The notes under the pieces are model-generated. The model did no database searches. It was given only the letters and a program-made list of their open reading frames with translations, and had not been told where the DNA came from. Source: Dactylis glomerata (lineage: Eukaryota; Streptophyta; Magnoliopsida; Poales; Poaceae). Taken from it: a DNA stretch of 64,000 nucleotides. Below are positions 1 through 11,828 of this stretch, one piece after another. Numbering within the stretch: the stretch's first letter is position 1; each line of letters opens with the position of its first letter. The DNA lies in assembly GCA_007115705.1 (NCBI GenBank), contig QXEO01000155.1:1027903-1091902 (forward strand), written 5' to 3'. Both the position numbers and the translations under genes were made by a program.

Positions 1-1047
1 ACTGGATTTCCAAGGTCTAGCCGTGGCAATGACTCTATTTGGGTCATTGTGGATAGACTGACCAAAGTTGCCCATTTTATTCCTGTCAAGACCACTTATC
101 GCTCGGGACAGCTAGCAGATCTGTATCTATCCAGAATTGTTAGTTTGCACGGAGTCCCTAAAACCATAGTTTTCGATCGAGGAACCCAATTCACCTCAAG
201 ATTTTGGAGAAGCTTACATCAAGCCTTGGGCACCAAATTAGCCTTCAGCACCGCTTACCACCCTCAGACTGATGGACAGACTGAAAGAGTGAATCAAATA
301 ATTGAAGATATGTTGAGAGCCTGTGTCCTAGCCTATCGGGCTAAGTGGGAAGATTGTCTGCCTTTCGCGGAGTTTTCCTACAACAACAGTTATCAAGCCA
401 GTTTGCAAATGGCCCCATTTGAAGCTTTGTATGGAAGAAAGTGCCGTACCCCTTTGAATTGGTCAGAAACCGGAGATAGTCAGATATTTGGACCTGACAT
501 TCTGCAAGAAGCCGAGGAGAAAGTTCGCATGATTCGTGACTACCTCAAGGCAGCCCAGTCAAGACAGAAGAGTTATGCCGACAAGAGACGTAGAGAACTG
601 ACCTTCCAGATTGGAGATTTTGTTTATCTCAGAGTGTCACCTCTCAAGGGAATGCAAAGATTCCAAGTAAAAGGAAAGCTTGCACCCAGATATATTGGAC
701 CCTTCAAGATACTAGACCGTAAAGGAGAAGTGTCTTATCAATTGGAAATGCCCCCTGAGTTGTCTGAAGTACACGATGTCTTTCACGTGTCTTTGCTTCA
801 GAAATGTCTGGAAGTTCCGGAGAAGCCCGAAATCTTCAAGAATATTGATCACCGTTCTGTGGACATCAACAAGGATTTGACCTATCGTGAAATGCCTATC
901 CGTATCCTCGAGGAAGCCTATAGAACCACTCGAACCTGAAGCATCAAATTTCTGAAAGTTCAGTGGAGTAATCACACCGAAGATGAAGCCACTTGGGAAC
1001 GAGAAGATTACCTTCAGAAAGAGTTTCCCAATCTTTCCAGTTCTTAA
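1..1047 (+). pseudogene. Ty3/gypsy chromovirus pol 3' end: integrase core, GPY/F module and chromodomain
   Basis: The reading frame is open from base 1, so the 5' part lies left of the window. Integrase catalytic residues are visible: the first Asp in VIVDRLTK, the second in FDRGTQF and the Glu in GQTERVNQ. A GPF motif of the GPY/F module follows (YIGPFKIL). A TGA at 937-939 interrupts the frame. The same frame then continues 35 codons with a chromodomain-like tail (KVQWSNH, DEATWERE) to TAA at 1045-1047. The stop sits where an Arg codon would fit, so CGA to TGA is likely. In living chromoviruses this enzyme inserts the cDNA and the chromodomain steers it to heterochromatin. The chromodomain places it in the chromovirus branch (Tekay-like is my guess). 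This copy would lose that domain. Confidence 0.9.
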
Positions 1048-1077
1048 TTAGTGAATCTCGGGGACGAGATTCTTTTT

Positions 1078-1088
1078 AAGGGGGAAGA
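1078..1088 (+). other. Polypurine tract of the chromovirus
   Basis: An uninterrupted purine run (AAGGGGGAAGA) lies one base before the TGTAAC that opens the LTR. This is the expected primer site for plus-strand DNA synthesis. Confidence 0.8.
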
Positions 1089-1089
1089 T

Positions 1090-4000
1090 TGTAACAACTC
1101 AGAAATTGTAATCCACTTCTTATTAAATAAAGTACCAAATTTTGGGACCCAGATAAAACTTTTTACCCATTATTTCATGCATACATGTATTTTCTACTAT
1201 ATGTATTCTATTATTTCATGAGTGTTATTTTTGGTTGTGCATTGGTTAGTTAATTCTAAGTGAACCAACAGAATCAATTGAGAAGAATATTAGGAACCAA
1301 AGAAACCAGAAATCAAAATATCAAAGAAAAAGAGAAGAATAAGATGATCTAGGAAATCTGTTTGACTACCCTACTTTGATCCCTTGGATTAAGAAATCTA
1401 CAACTCACCTCAGTGTTTGGACAGCTAGTTGAGCTTCACCAAGTCACTTACAAACTCAACCAAGAAGTGGCTACTCAAAATTCAAATCAGAACATCACTC
1501 AAACTTCAACCAAAGTTTGAATCTGAAACAGTGACTATACTCAAAAATGCATATAAGATTTCTGCAAAACTCAACCTTTCTCTGTAACAAAAATATGACT
1601 GGAAACCTTGGCCAATATGTTGATCACCCAAAGTGGAAAATTTCAAAAATTCGAATTTAAACTTCTTGCGAACATTTCGTCGAGCACCTGGCAGATGAAA
1701 TCGAGCAAATCTTGATTCACTGTGAAGATCACTGTTCTTGCTCGCTCCATCCCTGTCGCCATGCTCCTGGACGATGCCTCGGTCGACTCCAGCGCCCCCT
1801 GCCCCGACCCGAGCCGTGAGAAGAGGAGGGACGGAGAGAAATGCGCCCAGGGCCCCCTCCCAGACCTTCTTCTTCCTGCACGATGCCGACCGCCCTGGAT
1901 GCGCCAGAGCCGACCCACAGCCTCCCGCAGCTGAGCCAGCACCCTCCCAGCACGCCCCCGAGGCCGCCGTGCCTGGTACAACCTTCGAACGTTGCCAGGG
2001 CCCCCGAGCCGGCGAGCTTCTGGACACCCTCGCCCTCGTCGCTCCGCCCTATAAATACCCCCGCCGATCAAACGGAGAGACTCGCCCCGTCCCCAGCTAC
2101 CTCCCAGACACGCTCGTTTAGCCCCGCTTGCTCTAGCTCGCCGTCGCCAGCCCCGCTGGCGAGGTACTGGACGTGGAGAGCGCCGCCGCGTTCGACCACC
2201 TGGGAATAAGCCGCCGCTGGGAATCGGCGGAGGAGCATCGCCGCAGCCGATCCCGCACGTCGCCGTCGAGTTCTCCATCCTCTTCGTCACGCCCTCGCCG
2301 TCGAACAGTCGTCCCTGGAACGCCGGTGAGCACCTCCGTCTCCGACGAACACGATCCACCAGAGCCGTTCGATCTCGATCCAGCGGTAGCATACCGTTTC
2401 GGGAGAGTTAAGTGACCTGACCAGTGGGCTCCACCTGTCAGGTTTAGTTTTTATTCCTTCCCGCCCGGAGCGAAGCGGTATGGGCCGGCCCGTTCGGGTT
2501 TCGTTCGAAATCAGCCCAGTTGGTTTCGAATCCGGTCCGTTTTGTTTTCTTTATTTCCCGCTCGTTTTCGAATTAATTCAAATATGATTCAGATATGATT
2601 TTCAAACTAAAATTCCAAGAGATTTACAAGTCCATTTTTAGCAAATGAATATGCGTTGGAAAACTTGAAAAATACTCTACACTGTAGGACTAATTAGAAT
2701 TCAATTTGATTTAGGAATAAAATGAGATATGAATAGTGTGACCCTAGCTTTATTAACCATAGAATATTTCTAGAAAATTGTTTAAGCCTCCTAAAATCAT
2801 GAAATTTAAATTGTGAACTCACCAATGACCCCCCTTACTGTTAGCCAACCCAAATCAACTTTAAACCCTGTTAGGGTTATCAATTAGACCCTAACCCAAC
2901 TCTAGTTAGTAACATAAAATGATTGATTCCTATCCACACTTAGAATTAATTTGCCCTCTTTACCAATTCACTTAGTTAATCTCTCCCCACTTGAACTAGT
3001 ATTAGTACCCCTAAACCAATACCAATGCTTAGAAAGTGAACAACATATGACACTTAGTAGAGAATCTAACTTGCACACTTGAAGAAAACTTAGAAGAAAA
3101 ACTTACAATCCAACACCATAAAATGCAACATGAATGCTATTGTTAGCAAACAAAGATGTGTGCTTGGTGTGTTGTTAGCATTGTGTAGTGATTGTGTGCT
3201 TTGTGTTTATTCGTTATTAGACGCTAGTATTGCCGAGGAGGATATTGGAGGGGATCATTATCAAGAAGAAGAAGAATACCCCAGACACTTTGCCAACCAA
3301 GGCAAGCCATCTTTTGACTCATACTCCCAATGCCTAGTTTTAATATTGCATCCCACTTGTTTTAAGTAAATTGCATGATTGAATTGCTAGAGTAGAATGA
3401 TAGAAGTGTATTGATGTCTTGATTAGCAAGAGCATCAAGCTGAGTTTATCCAACTCTATTTAGTAGTATCATCACTCAATGTAGTTGCTTAGTCGCTAAT
3501 AAAAATTGGTGCTATCTCTGGAGGAACCCCATTTGAAAAGTGGTGACTTGAACTTGAAACTTGAATTGGAGATTGCTCCTACGTAATGGTTTTATGAAAG
3601 AAATAAATCTTGACTAAGAACTATGAAATGTATTTCTCAATGACAACAAGTGATGTACTATGGGAGCCAACCATACCGTACGACCACATTACCCCTATAT
3701 GGGAAGGGGCTTAGTTCGTAGCTTGTTTACCTTAGTATGGGAGGCCTTGTAACAAATCTTTATGGAAGGACACCGTGAGCGGTTACTTCTGAACCAAGTG
3801 GATTCCACTAACCCGGCACTCCGGGATGGCCAGAACTAGAGGTGCCGGAGCGGGGATTCCGTACCCTGGGCTCTAGGGAAGGATCCTATACTAGGGTGAG
3901 CAAGTGAAAGAGTTTGTTTGATTATCTGAACCCCGCATACTTGTGTATGATGATCCGTGGATTTCTCCCGGCAGATGTATCGAATCTTGTGGGTAAAGTG

Positions 4001-4668
4001 TACCCCTCTGCAGAGGTTTTTAAACTATTCGAATAGCTGAGTCCGCGGTTATGGACAGTTGGCAAGCTCTACTTGACTTTTGTCAAAGATAAAAATAACA
4101 ATGGTGAGATTGGTGAAGGATCTGAATTGAATTGACTTGACTTGAGTGATGTTGACACACTTGAAGTTCCTCTTTAGATTAAACTTAGAGAACTAAACTT
4201 CTTTTCTACCAATGAACATTCTTGGGAAATAAAACTAGCTTTTGCAAATAAACTTAGTGCTTAGTCCACTATACCAAACTCGCATACCTACTTTATCATT
4301 TCATTTATAAGATGGTTTGCGAGTGCATCCAATGTACTCATGGCTGTGTCCCTGGCTATCAACTTGGCCAGACTATGGGGAAGAATACCAGGAGGAAGGA
4401 TATGAAGAAGAGTACCAGAACTAAGCTCGTCTCCATGAGTCGCCATTGCCTGTAGGGTGAAGGCATGGACCCAAAGACGTTATTTCCGCTGCTATATTGT
4501 GTTGTAATATGAACTTGGTCTTTATGACCATTGTATTTGAACCTTCGTATTGTAATGTCTATGGAACTGGTTACCAACTACGTTATGTATATCGCAACAA
4601 TGGTTCTGGGATTGCGGTGGAATGCATAACGGGCACTTCAAATTTGTATCAAATTTGAGGTCGTCACA
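1090..4668 (+). repeat. 3' LTR of the chromovirus (about 3.6 kb)
   Basis: The LTR begins with TGTAACAAC directly after the polypurine tract. I place its end at GGTCGTCACA (4659-4668), because LINE ORF1 coding sequence starts immediately afterwards and is open across the junction. That gives TG...CA ends and a length of 3579 bp. A candidate 5 bp target duplication GTCCT follows (4669-4673), but its partner lies outside the window. The GC-rich stretch 1740-2400 with a TATA box is the promoter region. Open frames of 60-250 codons there overlap on both strands and look like GC-driven shadows. I see nothing else in 2420-4600. Confidence 0.75.
2050..2057 (+). promoter_or_regulatory. TATA box of the chromovirus LTR
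   Basis: TATAAATA lies at the downstream side of the GC-rich part of the LTR. This is the usual position of the U3 promoter, so transcription would start about 30 bases downstream. Confidence 0.55.
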
Positions 4669-6760
4669 GTCCTCCTTTGTCAGAGCCGTCAGCCCAGATG
4701 GGTATCCCTGCTTTGATTCCTCAAGTCTCTGTTGGGAACGCTCAGGATTTGACATCAGCTGTGGAGCCGGTGAAGGCCAAGAAGTCTGGCAAATGCTGGA
4801 AGTGTGCAGTAGATACGCATGCTGCTAAGGACTGCACAGCTCAACATTACTGCCTGGTTTGTAATAATGCAGCTCATCCTACGGTCCGTTGTCCCACTCT
4901 GAAGCTTCCAAGGCCATCTGCTTTTGTTACAGGTAATGGTACTGAGGAAAACATCTTTTTGCAGCTGCCTAGCAGTGTTTTTAAGGGGCATCTCAAGCCT
5001 AAGAATGCACCGGTTGCAAAAGTGACTATTACTGGAGTTGTCGTTCCGTCGACTGCGATTGAGGCTGTAATGGCAAGAATTTGCCCTCTTAATTTGCAAT
5101 GGATGTGGGAGGCATTATATCATGATGCAGCATCATTCTTGGTTAACTTTCCTTCCATTCAGGATCTCGACAAGGTTAATGGTATCCAGATGGGCGTCCC
5201 AGACTATGATGCTCAATTTAAAATTAGCAAGTGGGAAATCCAGGATATTCAACCCAAGTTTGATCTTCCTCAGTTGTGGGTCCATGTGGAGGGTGTGCCT
5301 CATTTTCTTCGGCATTTTCACGGTCTTTGGGCGATTGGTTCTTTGCTTGGCACTACCATTGATGTTGATCTTCCCACGTTGTATAGTCAGAATGTAGTTC
5401 GTATTCTTGTGGCAATGATGAGTCCTGATACTCTGAACAAACACCAAGATGAGAAAGGCCATTATGTGGATGTTACTGTTACTCTTAAGCTGCATGGGTA
5501 TGATTTCTGTTGCCGTAAGCAGAAGGCTGGCTTTCAGCCAGACAGCAATTACTCGCCTTTCTTCTGGAGAGGCAAGGCTGACGGTCTTGAGGATGAAGAC
5601 CCAAATGGTTCAAGTGGTGATGGACCGGTGACTGGTATTAATGGTTCCTCTAGTTCTCAGGTGACGAACATGGATGTCGATGGAGGCCGTTCTACTGTGT
5701 CTGGAGGCGGTACTGGTAAGGCGCCAATGCAGCAGGTTTTCATTGGCACTGGTGATGGACGGCTGAATCTGTTGGGCCGTTCGTGTCCTAGATGGGTGCA
5801 GCCGCCACTGCATGCAGGCTGAACCATGATCAGGGTTGGGCTGTCCCATCCCCGCACGGCCGCCTCTCTGGAGCAAGATGGCCCGCCTCCACTTCTCATC
5901 GGGAGTCAAGCCGGTGCGGCTGCTGTTGGGTCGAACGGAGGAGCAGAGCTGGCTGCCAGCCTCTCAGGCGCACCCTCGGGTGCGGCTGATGATGGGCCGC
6001 CGGCTGCTGCAAGCCCATTAGTGTCTCAGGCAGCCCGTGGTGTTGTGGACGGGAAGGAGCTCGACATCGACCACGAGGTGTCTCCGTCCTTCCATGGAGG
6101 CAGTGTTGGAGGAGTTGCTTCATCGCCACAGACTCCTCCGATACTACCTTTGGTGGATTCTTCGCCAGCTGCTCTGCGTTCTACACCGCCACCTTCTCCT
6201 ACCGGTGTGCCTGTCGTGGCGGCAAATGACTTTGTCACGCCGCCGAGGCGTAGCGGGAGGTTTGGGACTTTAGCGGATGGGGCATCGGTGACTGATGAGG
6301 ACTCCATGATTTGGGCTATGCGCAGGAAGGCTGAGCTCAACCTCGACTACCCTGGTATGGTTACACCTTCTAAAGCAAAGTCTTTCCTGTCTTTTTCAAC
6401 ACTTGATATTCCAAGTTAGGTAATATAGGAGTTAAAATTGGTAGTTGTGAAAAGGACATTATTGTTTCTTCTAATGTCTTGAGACGTATGGAGGTTGACC
6501 GTCTCACGGTTACTCCTAAGGTTTCGGCATTTTCTAACACCACTTATATTGACGATGAGGAAGCGACTGATTCTACTGATGGCTAGCTTCTCTCTCAGTT
6601 GATTGGAGAGGTGTCGGATGTGATCTTTGATGAGGCTAGACTAAGTTCATTATATGAACTTAAAGCATCTGGCCAGAAATCTAGATCGTGTTCTGGCAAG
6701 AAGGGTAAAATGCCTAGGAAACGGGCAAAAGTTTCTCCTTCAGCTATTGTTTCCCGATGA
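4669..6760 (+). pseudogene. LINE1 ORF1 (RNA-binding, CCHC zinc knuckle), broken
   Basis: ORF1 proteins of L1-type LINEs bind the element RNA. Here the frame is open across the chromovirus boundary. A zinc-knuckle region rich in Cys and His lies at about 4785-4900 (CWKCAVDTHAAKDC, then YCLVC), and a region resembling the DUF4283 type of plant LINE ORF1 follows (FKISKWEIQDI, LWVHVEGVP). The C-terminal half is Ser/Gly/Pro-rich. In-frame TGA lies at 5820-5822. The frame shifts by one near 6400, and TAG lies at 6584-6586 in the new frame. The final stop, TGA 6758-6760, overlaps the ORF2 start in the sequence ATGA. Start is unknown because the 5' end is missing. Confidence 0.85.
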
Positions 6761-7125
6761 ATGGCATATTTTCAAATAGCAGAGGTCTAGGTTACTTGGC
6801 TAAACATTTGTTTTTTGCTGATTCTATTCGGGAACATAATTTAGATTTTCTTGCCATTTCGGAAACGGGTAGATGAGATTTCACACAAAGCTTTCTTGAC
6901 CGTCTTTCAGGCGGTGCAAACTTTGTGTGGCATTCTCGACCGCCTCGGGGACGATCTGGTGGCATCTTGGTAGGCATCAAGACAGATACTATGGAAGTTT
7001 TGGCTTCTTCGGATGGTGATTTTCATGTTAAACTCCATATCCGGAATAAGCTTGATAATTTCACATGGAGTCTTGTTGTTGTCTATGGTGCAGCCCAGGA
7101 AGAGTTCAAGGCTGACTTTCTTCGT
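6757..7125 (+). pseudogene. LINE1 ORF2, first part: N-terminus of the AP-like endonuclease
   Basis: The start is ATG 6757-6759, chosen because it follows ORF1 with a 4-base overlap and opens with the conserved N-terminus SNSRGLG. The Glu of the endonuclease active site is visible in AISETG. TGA at 6874-6876 breaks the frame, which then continues in phase (LSGGANFVWHSR, GGILVGIK, VVVYGAAQ). LINE2 is inserted at 7125, inside the endonuclease domain. The domain normally nicks target DNA for priming. The remainder lies at 18222 onward. Confidence 0.88.
7111..7125 (+). repeat. Target-site duplication of LINE2 (partner 18222-18236)
   Basis: GCTGACTTTCTTCGT occurs at 7111-7125 and again at 18222-18236. 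The last T is ambiguous because it abuts the T-run. Fifteen bases is the usual length for a LINE insertion, and removing one copy restores LINE1 coding continuity (ADFLREMVNL). Confidence 0.93.
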
Positions 7126-7141
7126 TTTTTTTAGATTTAAG

Positions 7142-7640
7142 GCTGCACTTTATTAATCAAATGACATGTCCACAACAAGTTGGTTCCCAATACAACTCGG
7201 AGCTAAAATAGACCACGAATTACAGAGCTTATTCTTGCAGCCGAACTTAGCCAAAACATGCGCAACTTCGTTAGCAGTACGACGAACCGATCGCACAGAA
7301 GAGAGCCTGAAGCTTTTCAGAAGAGTCTTGACGTCCTCCACCAATGCCCCATTCAGAGAACGGTCTAGGTCCCGCCTTCCTAGCTTTGTAGCTACCCCGG
7401 CACTGTCAGTCTCCAGGACAATCTTTTGAAGCCCAGCTTCCTTCGCCTGCTGCAGACCTTGACGACAAGAGAGGATCTCCGAGCACTCCGCGTCAGCAAC
7501 CTAGGGAAAAAATGGCAAGACCCATGCAGGAAATCGCCATGGTGATTACGGATAACCACACCACCTCCACCGTTGCCATCAGCAGTTTGGAAAGCCCCAT
7601 CGACATTTATCTTAAACCAGCCGGTGTCTGCTGGCCGCTA
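7142..7640 (-). pseudogene. LINE2 ORF2 C-terminus: RNase H-like domain
   Basis: Reading on the minus strand, I see INVDGAF (first catalytic Asp), DAECSE (Glu), LETDSAG (second Asp) and RRTANEVAH (His), in the order of the plant RNase H-like domain found at the end of some LINE ORF2 proteins and in related host proteins. At least one stop interrupts it near 7502. The domain would degrade template RNA after first-strand synthesis. Confidence 0.75.
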
Positions 7641-7956
7641 GTGCTCCACCACTCTAACTGAACCCGCACTCCCATTGGTTTGCAGACTTCGCCATTCATC
7701 TAGCAAAGCTACCGTCCTTGACGCCAGGGTTCTTGGGTCTTCCATCACCCTTGATTCCCTAGCATCGTTCCGAGATAGCCACAGACCATACACCATTGCC
7801 GCAAACCAGGCAAGGTCATCACCCGAAGCCTTACCCATCCAATCCAGAAGCCAACCCTTGAGCTGTGTGACAACGCAGCTGCTTGGGAGGGCAAGGGCAT
7901 TGGAAGCCCGTTAAATTTTTTAGGATCGACCAGGTAGCGATTGAGTGAGGGCAGGT

Positions 7957-8637
7957 CTAGAAGCGGTGCACTAGGTCTTCAGTTCTGCCGCATGCAAGGC
8001 AAACGACGCCTTCTTTTATTCTCCTTCGAGAAAGTTTAGTGCCTACCGCCAGACCATTTTCCAATAATCTCCACAGGTGGATCCTAATCTTATGTTGAAC
8101 CGGAGCGTCCCAAATTGCAAGCCATCCTCTATGCTCTTCAAACGACTGCGGCATACCCACAGTGCCCTTGCTAAGCCTCTTATATTGAACCGCCAGATGA
8201 TAAGCAGACCGGACAGTAAACTGTCCCGATTTTGTATTATTCCACGCTGGAATATCTGCAGCTGTCTGATCTCCCAAAGGAATCCGTAGAATATCTGCCA
8301 CATCCGACTCACTCAAGGTGTGTTGTAGTTTCGGAACATCCCACCCTGACCCGTCAGGCATTAGGAGTTCTTTAACTAACTTTGGCTTGTCCTCCACCAA
8401 GCATCCCAGTGGACGCTGAACATAAGATCTTGGAATCCAATTGGCATCCCAAATACCAACCGATTCTTCATTACCAATCCGCCAAATCAGTCCTCTCTCC
8501 AATAGTTTCCTCCCATATATGATATCGCGCCATGTCGAAGACGCTCGTTTTGGGCAAGAAGCACTCAGAAAGTCTGAATTCTTGAAGTAAGGAGCTTTCA
8601 ACACACGAGCACATAACGAGTCCGGGTCAGATAGCAT
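7957..8637 (-). pseudogene. LINE2 ORF2: zinc-finger-like (zf-RVT) region
   Basis: A 226-codon open stretch reads through WRDIIYGRKLLERGLIWRIGNG-type sequence (here ending RIGNEES), SGQFTVRSAYHLA and CLACGRTEDLVHRF, the conserved landmarks of the post-RT region of plant LINEs. It overlaps the end of the reverse transcriptase part in another frame, so a frameshift lies near 8640 in a T-run (eight or nine T). Confidence 0.85.
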
Positions 8638-8639
8638 CC

Positions 8640-10337
8640 TCCATCCTTTTTTTTTGCTAAGAAAGCTTGATAAAAAGACTCATAGTCTCTAAAACCCATG
8701 CCTCCTTGCTTTTTGTTCTTGCACATCCGATCCCACCCGATCCAGTGAACCTTCCGCTGTCCATCTTTGTCTCCCCACCAGAAATTCGCAGAGACTGAGC
8801 TTTGCTTCTGACATTGTTTCTTGGTTAGCTGGAAACAGCTCATCGCATACCCTGGTACTGCCTGGAGAACAGACTTAACAAGAGTCTCTTTCCCGGCTTT
8901 TGACAGGCCCTGCGCTTTCAAGCCCTTCACCTTGCCCCAAGACCTCTCCGTCAAATATTGGAAACAGCCATCCTTCGAGCGTCCAACTACCGTGGGCACT
9001 CCCAGGTAGCGTTCAGTCAAAGCCTCAGAAGCAATACCAATTACACCTTTCAAATGTTCTCGCTGATCTTCACCACACCCAGGTCCAAAGAAGATTGAGG
9101 ATTTCTGAAGATTCACCCGCTGGCCCGAGCTGATCTCATAATCATGTAGAATCCTCCTGAGAGCAAGCAGGCTTTCACTAGATGCCTCCAAGAACACGAT
9201 GCTGTCATCCGCAAACAAGAGGTGAGTGACATGCGCCCCCCCCCCCCCCCCCCCGCTCCAAAATTCACTCCCCTTATTTCCTTCTGAATTTGTGTCTGCT
9301 TCAACAAAGCCAAAAAGCCCTCTACACAAAAGAGAAAAAGATAGGGGCTAATTGGGTCTCCCTGTCTCAGTCCATGGGAAGGCAGAAAGGATTCAGACCG
9401 CCCTCCATTGAGCTTAACTGAAAAACTGACCGAGGTTATGCACCTCATCACCATCTGTACCCACCGCTGGGCAAAGCCTAGTTTTAGCAACATCTTCTCT
9501 AAAAAGATCCACTCAACCCTGTCATAAGCTTTCATCATGTCAATTTTGAACGCACACAAAGGGACTTTCCTCTTGCGAGTTCTAATAGCATGGGTGCACT
9601 CGTAAGCAACAAAGACATTGTCTGTGATCAGTCTTCTAGGGACAAACGTGCTCTGTTCTTCCGAAATAAGAATTGGGAGGATCACTTTTAGTTTGTTGGC
9701 GATCACCTTTGAGGCCAACTTGTACAAAACGTTACACAAGCTAATCGGGCGGAATTGAGACAGAAGTTCTGGTGAATTCACTTTCGGTATGAGAACCAGA
9801 ACGGTATCATTAAAATCGCTGGGGCTGTCCCCTCCCGCCAAAAACTCACGAACCACCTCACAGACCTCCCCCTTAAGCATAGACCAGTGTTTCTGGTAAA
9901 AAAAGTGTTGGCAAACCATCGGGCCCAGGGGCTTTCGTCGCCCCCATCTGAAACAACGCCTTCTCTATTTCTTCATCAGAGATCGCTCCAGTGACCATCT
10001 CATTCATAGCAGGAGAGACAAAAGTCATGATTCTATCCAAAATGCTCTCCATATTTGAGGCACCTTCAGAAGTATATAGGTTTTGATAAAACTCCTGCGC
10101 CAGAGTCCTCATGCCATCATCCGTATCACACCGAGATCCGTCAGCCCGACGGAGAAATTTAACTATATTCTTGCGTCTCCGGTGAGACGCCCGGTTCTGA
10201 AAAAATCTGGTGTTGCGATCACCCGCCTTAAGCCACTCTTGTCTGGAACGCTGCTTGAACATAACTTCCTCTCGTTCATAAAGCTCATGGAGCTGATTCT
10301 CAAGCTCATGAATTTCAGCGTTTGAATTTGACACCAA
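8640..10337 (-). pseudogene. LINE2 ORF2: reverse transcriptase
   Basis: On the minus strand the domain opens with TKAPGPDGLP and continues through FRPISLCNVLYKL, FKIDMMKAYDRVEW and HGLRQGDPISPYLF to the catalytic FADDS. It is broken by frameshifts near 9900 and at the 19-base C run (9236-9254). The open pieces are 9873-10337, 9113-9919 and 8598-9329. Up to about 10337 the sequence is the linker between endonuclease and reverse transcriptase, with a basic, charged helix-like stretch. Confidence 0.87.
9236..9254 (-). repeat. Homopolymer run of 19 C (19 G on the LINE2 coding strand)
   Basis: The run sits between the reverse transcriptase motifs LRQGDP and FADDS. The reading frame differs on its two sides, so it is either the cause of the frameshift or a later expansion at it. 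It may also be an assembly artefact. Confidence 0.9.
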
Positions 10338-10421
10338 AGCTTGAATCTTAGCTTCTGCTAAACTAGCTTTCAGCCATTTGATCTCACGGTGAACCGAGCC
10401 GAAGGTGGTAAAGCTCCATCT

Positions 10422-11281
10422 CTATAAGCTCCTCGTCACATCTTTCAGGCGCTTCCACAAGCCTTGAATCCCAGAAACTTGAGAATTGGCATTGTCCCAG
10501 AACTTTAAGACTGATTCGTTATAGGATTCATGCCTCATACACATCTCCTCAAACATAAAACCCCTGCTTCGAAGCTGTGACCCAGTGGTCACCTTAGCTT
10601 GAACCTTGATGAAAAGAGCCAGGTGGTCGGATTCTTCAGTTATGACATGCTCCACCCGAGTATTCGCAAAAATTTGCAAAAACTTCTCATCACCCACCGC
10701 TCTATCAAGCCTTGCTTGCATGTTGGCACTTCCGTCACGTTTGTTATCCCATGTATACGGGTAGCCACTGAAGCCGAGATCCGTCAGACGGCATTCCGTC
10801 ATACAATCGCTAAAACGGGCCATTTGCCCCTCGTTTCTTTCATTTTGTCCAAGCTGCTCGTTTTGACAAAGAATTTCATTAAAATCTCCCGCGCAAAGCC
10901 AAGGCAGATCGTCCTGAGCTCTCAAGAACCGCAAAGCCTCCCACCTTTTTCCTCTCAGCTCCCCATAGATTCCAGTGAATCTCCAAGTGCCAGTTTCAGA
11001 CGTGATCTTTGCATCACTAAAATACTGGCACCACAGCCTAACCGAGACCTCCACACCATCCCGCTACCATAGAGCCAGCCCTCCTCCTTTACCTCTTCCC
11101 TCTACACAAATGCCATGCCTGAAGCCAAGACTCCATTGCAGCCTATCCATCGTCTTCTTTTTTTTTGCTTTGTTTCACATAGATAGACCACCCCGGGGTT
11201 GTAGGACCTGATAAGGTCTCGTAGCTCGCCCATAGCCGAGGCCAATCCCAAACCTCGGGTGTTAAGGGCCAGGAGATTCAT
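10422..11281 (-). pseudogene. LINE2 ORF2 N-terminus: AP-like endonuclease
   Basis: The likely start is the ATG at 11281-11279, followed by NLLALNTRGLG, the usual start of plant LINE endonucleases, and by YLCETK with the active-site Glu. Downstream are WLCAGDFNEIL, YPYTWDN and ESDHLALF (catalytic Asp-His). A run of nine T near 11158-11167 (A on the coding strand) and a TAG near 11062 break the N-terminal part. The domain ends at a stop near 10422. Confidence 0.85.
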
Positions 11282-11724
11282 TGTCTCCGGCGGCCCTGTA
11301 GAACAGGGTCCGCCGATGTCAAAGTGTGTTCACCAATTCTGTCAAAAACCGAGTCGCCAACAAACCCCGCCTCCTCATTATTTTCCTCAGGCGATCAAAA
11401 ACGGATGATGTACGCTGTCGTTTCCCATCCTTCTCTGCATTACTAGAGGATGCACCCTGATACGTCTCAAACGTATCTATAATTTTTGATGCTCCATGCT
11501 TGTTTTTACACCATTTGCCTTATGTTTTGTTACACTTCGTGGCATTTTTATGCGATTTCCGGAACTAACCTATTGACAAGATGCCACAGTGCCAGTTCCC
11601 TGTTTTCTGCTGTTTTTGTGTTTCAGAAGTGATACACAGGAAATATTCTTGGAATTGGACGAAACAAGTTCCTGAAGACTTATTTTACCCGGAAGCTTCC
11701 AGAGATCCGAAGGAGAGTAGGAGA

Positions 11725-11805
11725 GGGGCCACCAGGCCCCCTCACACGTGGCTCGCGCGGCCAGGGGCCTGGCCGCGCCGCCATGGCGTGAGGGCCCCTG
11801 GCCCC
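11725..11805. repeat. GC-rich imperfect inverted repeat in LTR U3 (hairpin)
   Basis: Two arms of about 40 bases flank a 2-base centre (GCGCGGCCAGG / CCTGGCCGCGC at the core). Equivalent hairpins lie in every related LTR: 15493-15573, 39501-39580, 44925-45004, about 32629-32697, about 48544-48612, about 49528-49606, about 56395-56475, about 57226-57300, about 60386-60460 and about 60890-60970. Confidence 0.85.
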
Positions 11806-11828
11806 ACTCCTGACATCGCCCCTTCGCC

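Noticed and set aside
1506..2392. Several overlapping open frames of 70-250 codons on both strands
   Set aside because: They lie in the GC-rich promoter part of the chromovirus LTR, overlap in many frames and show no domain.
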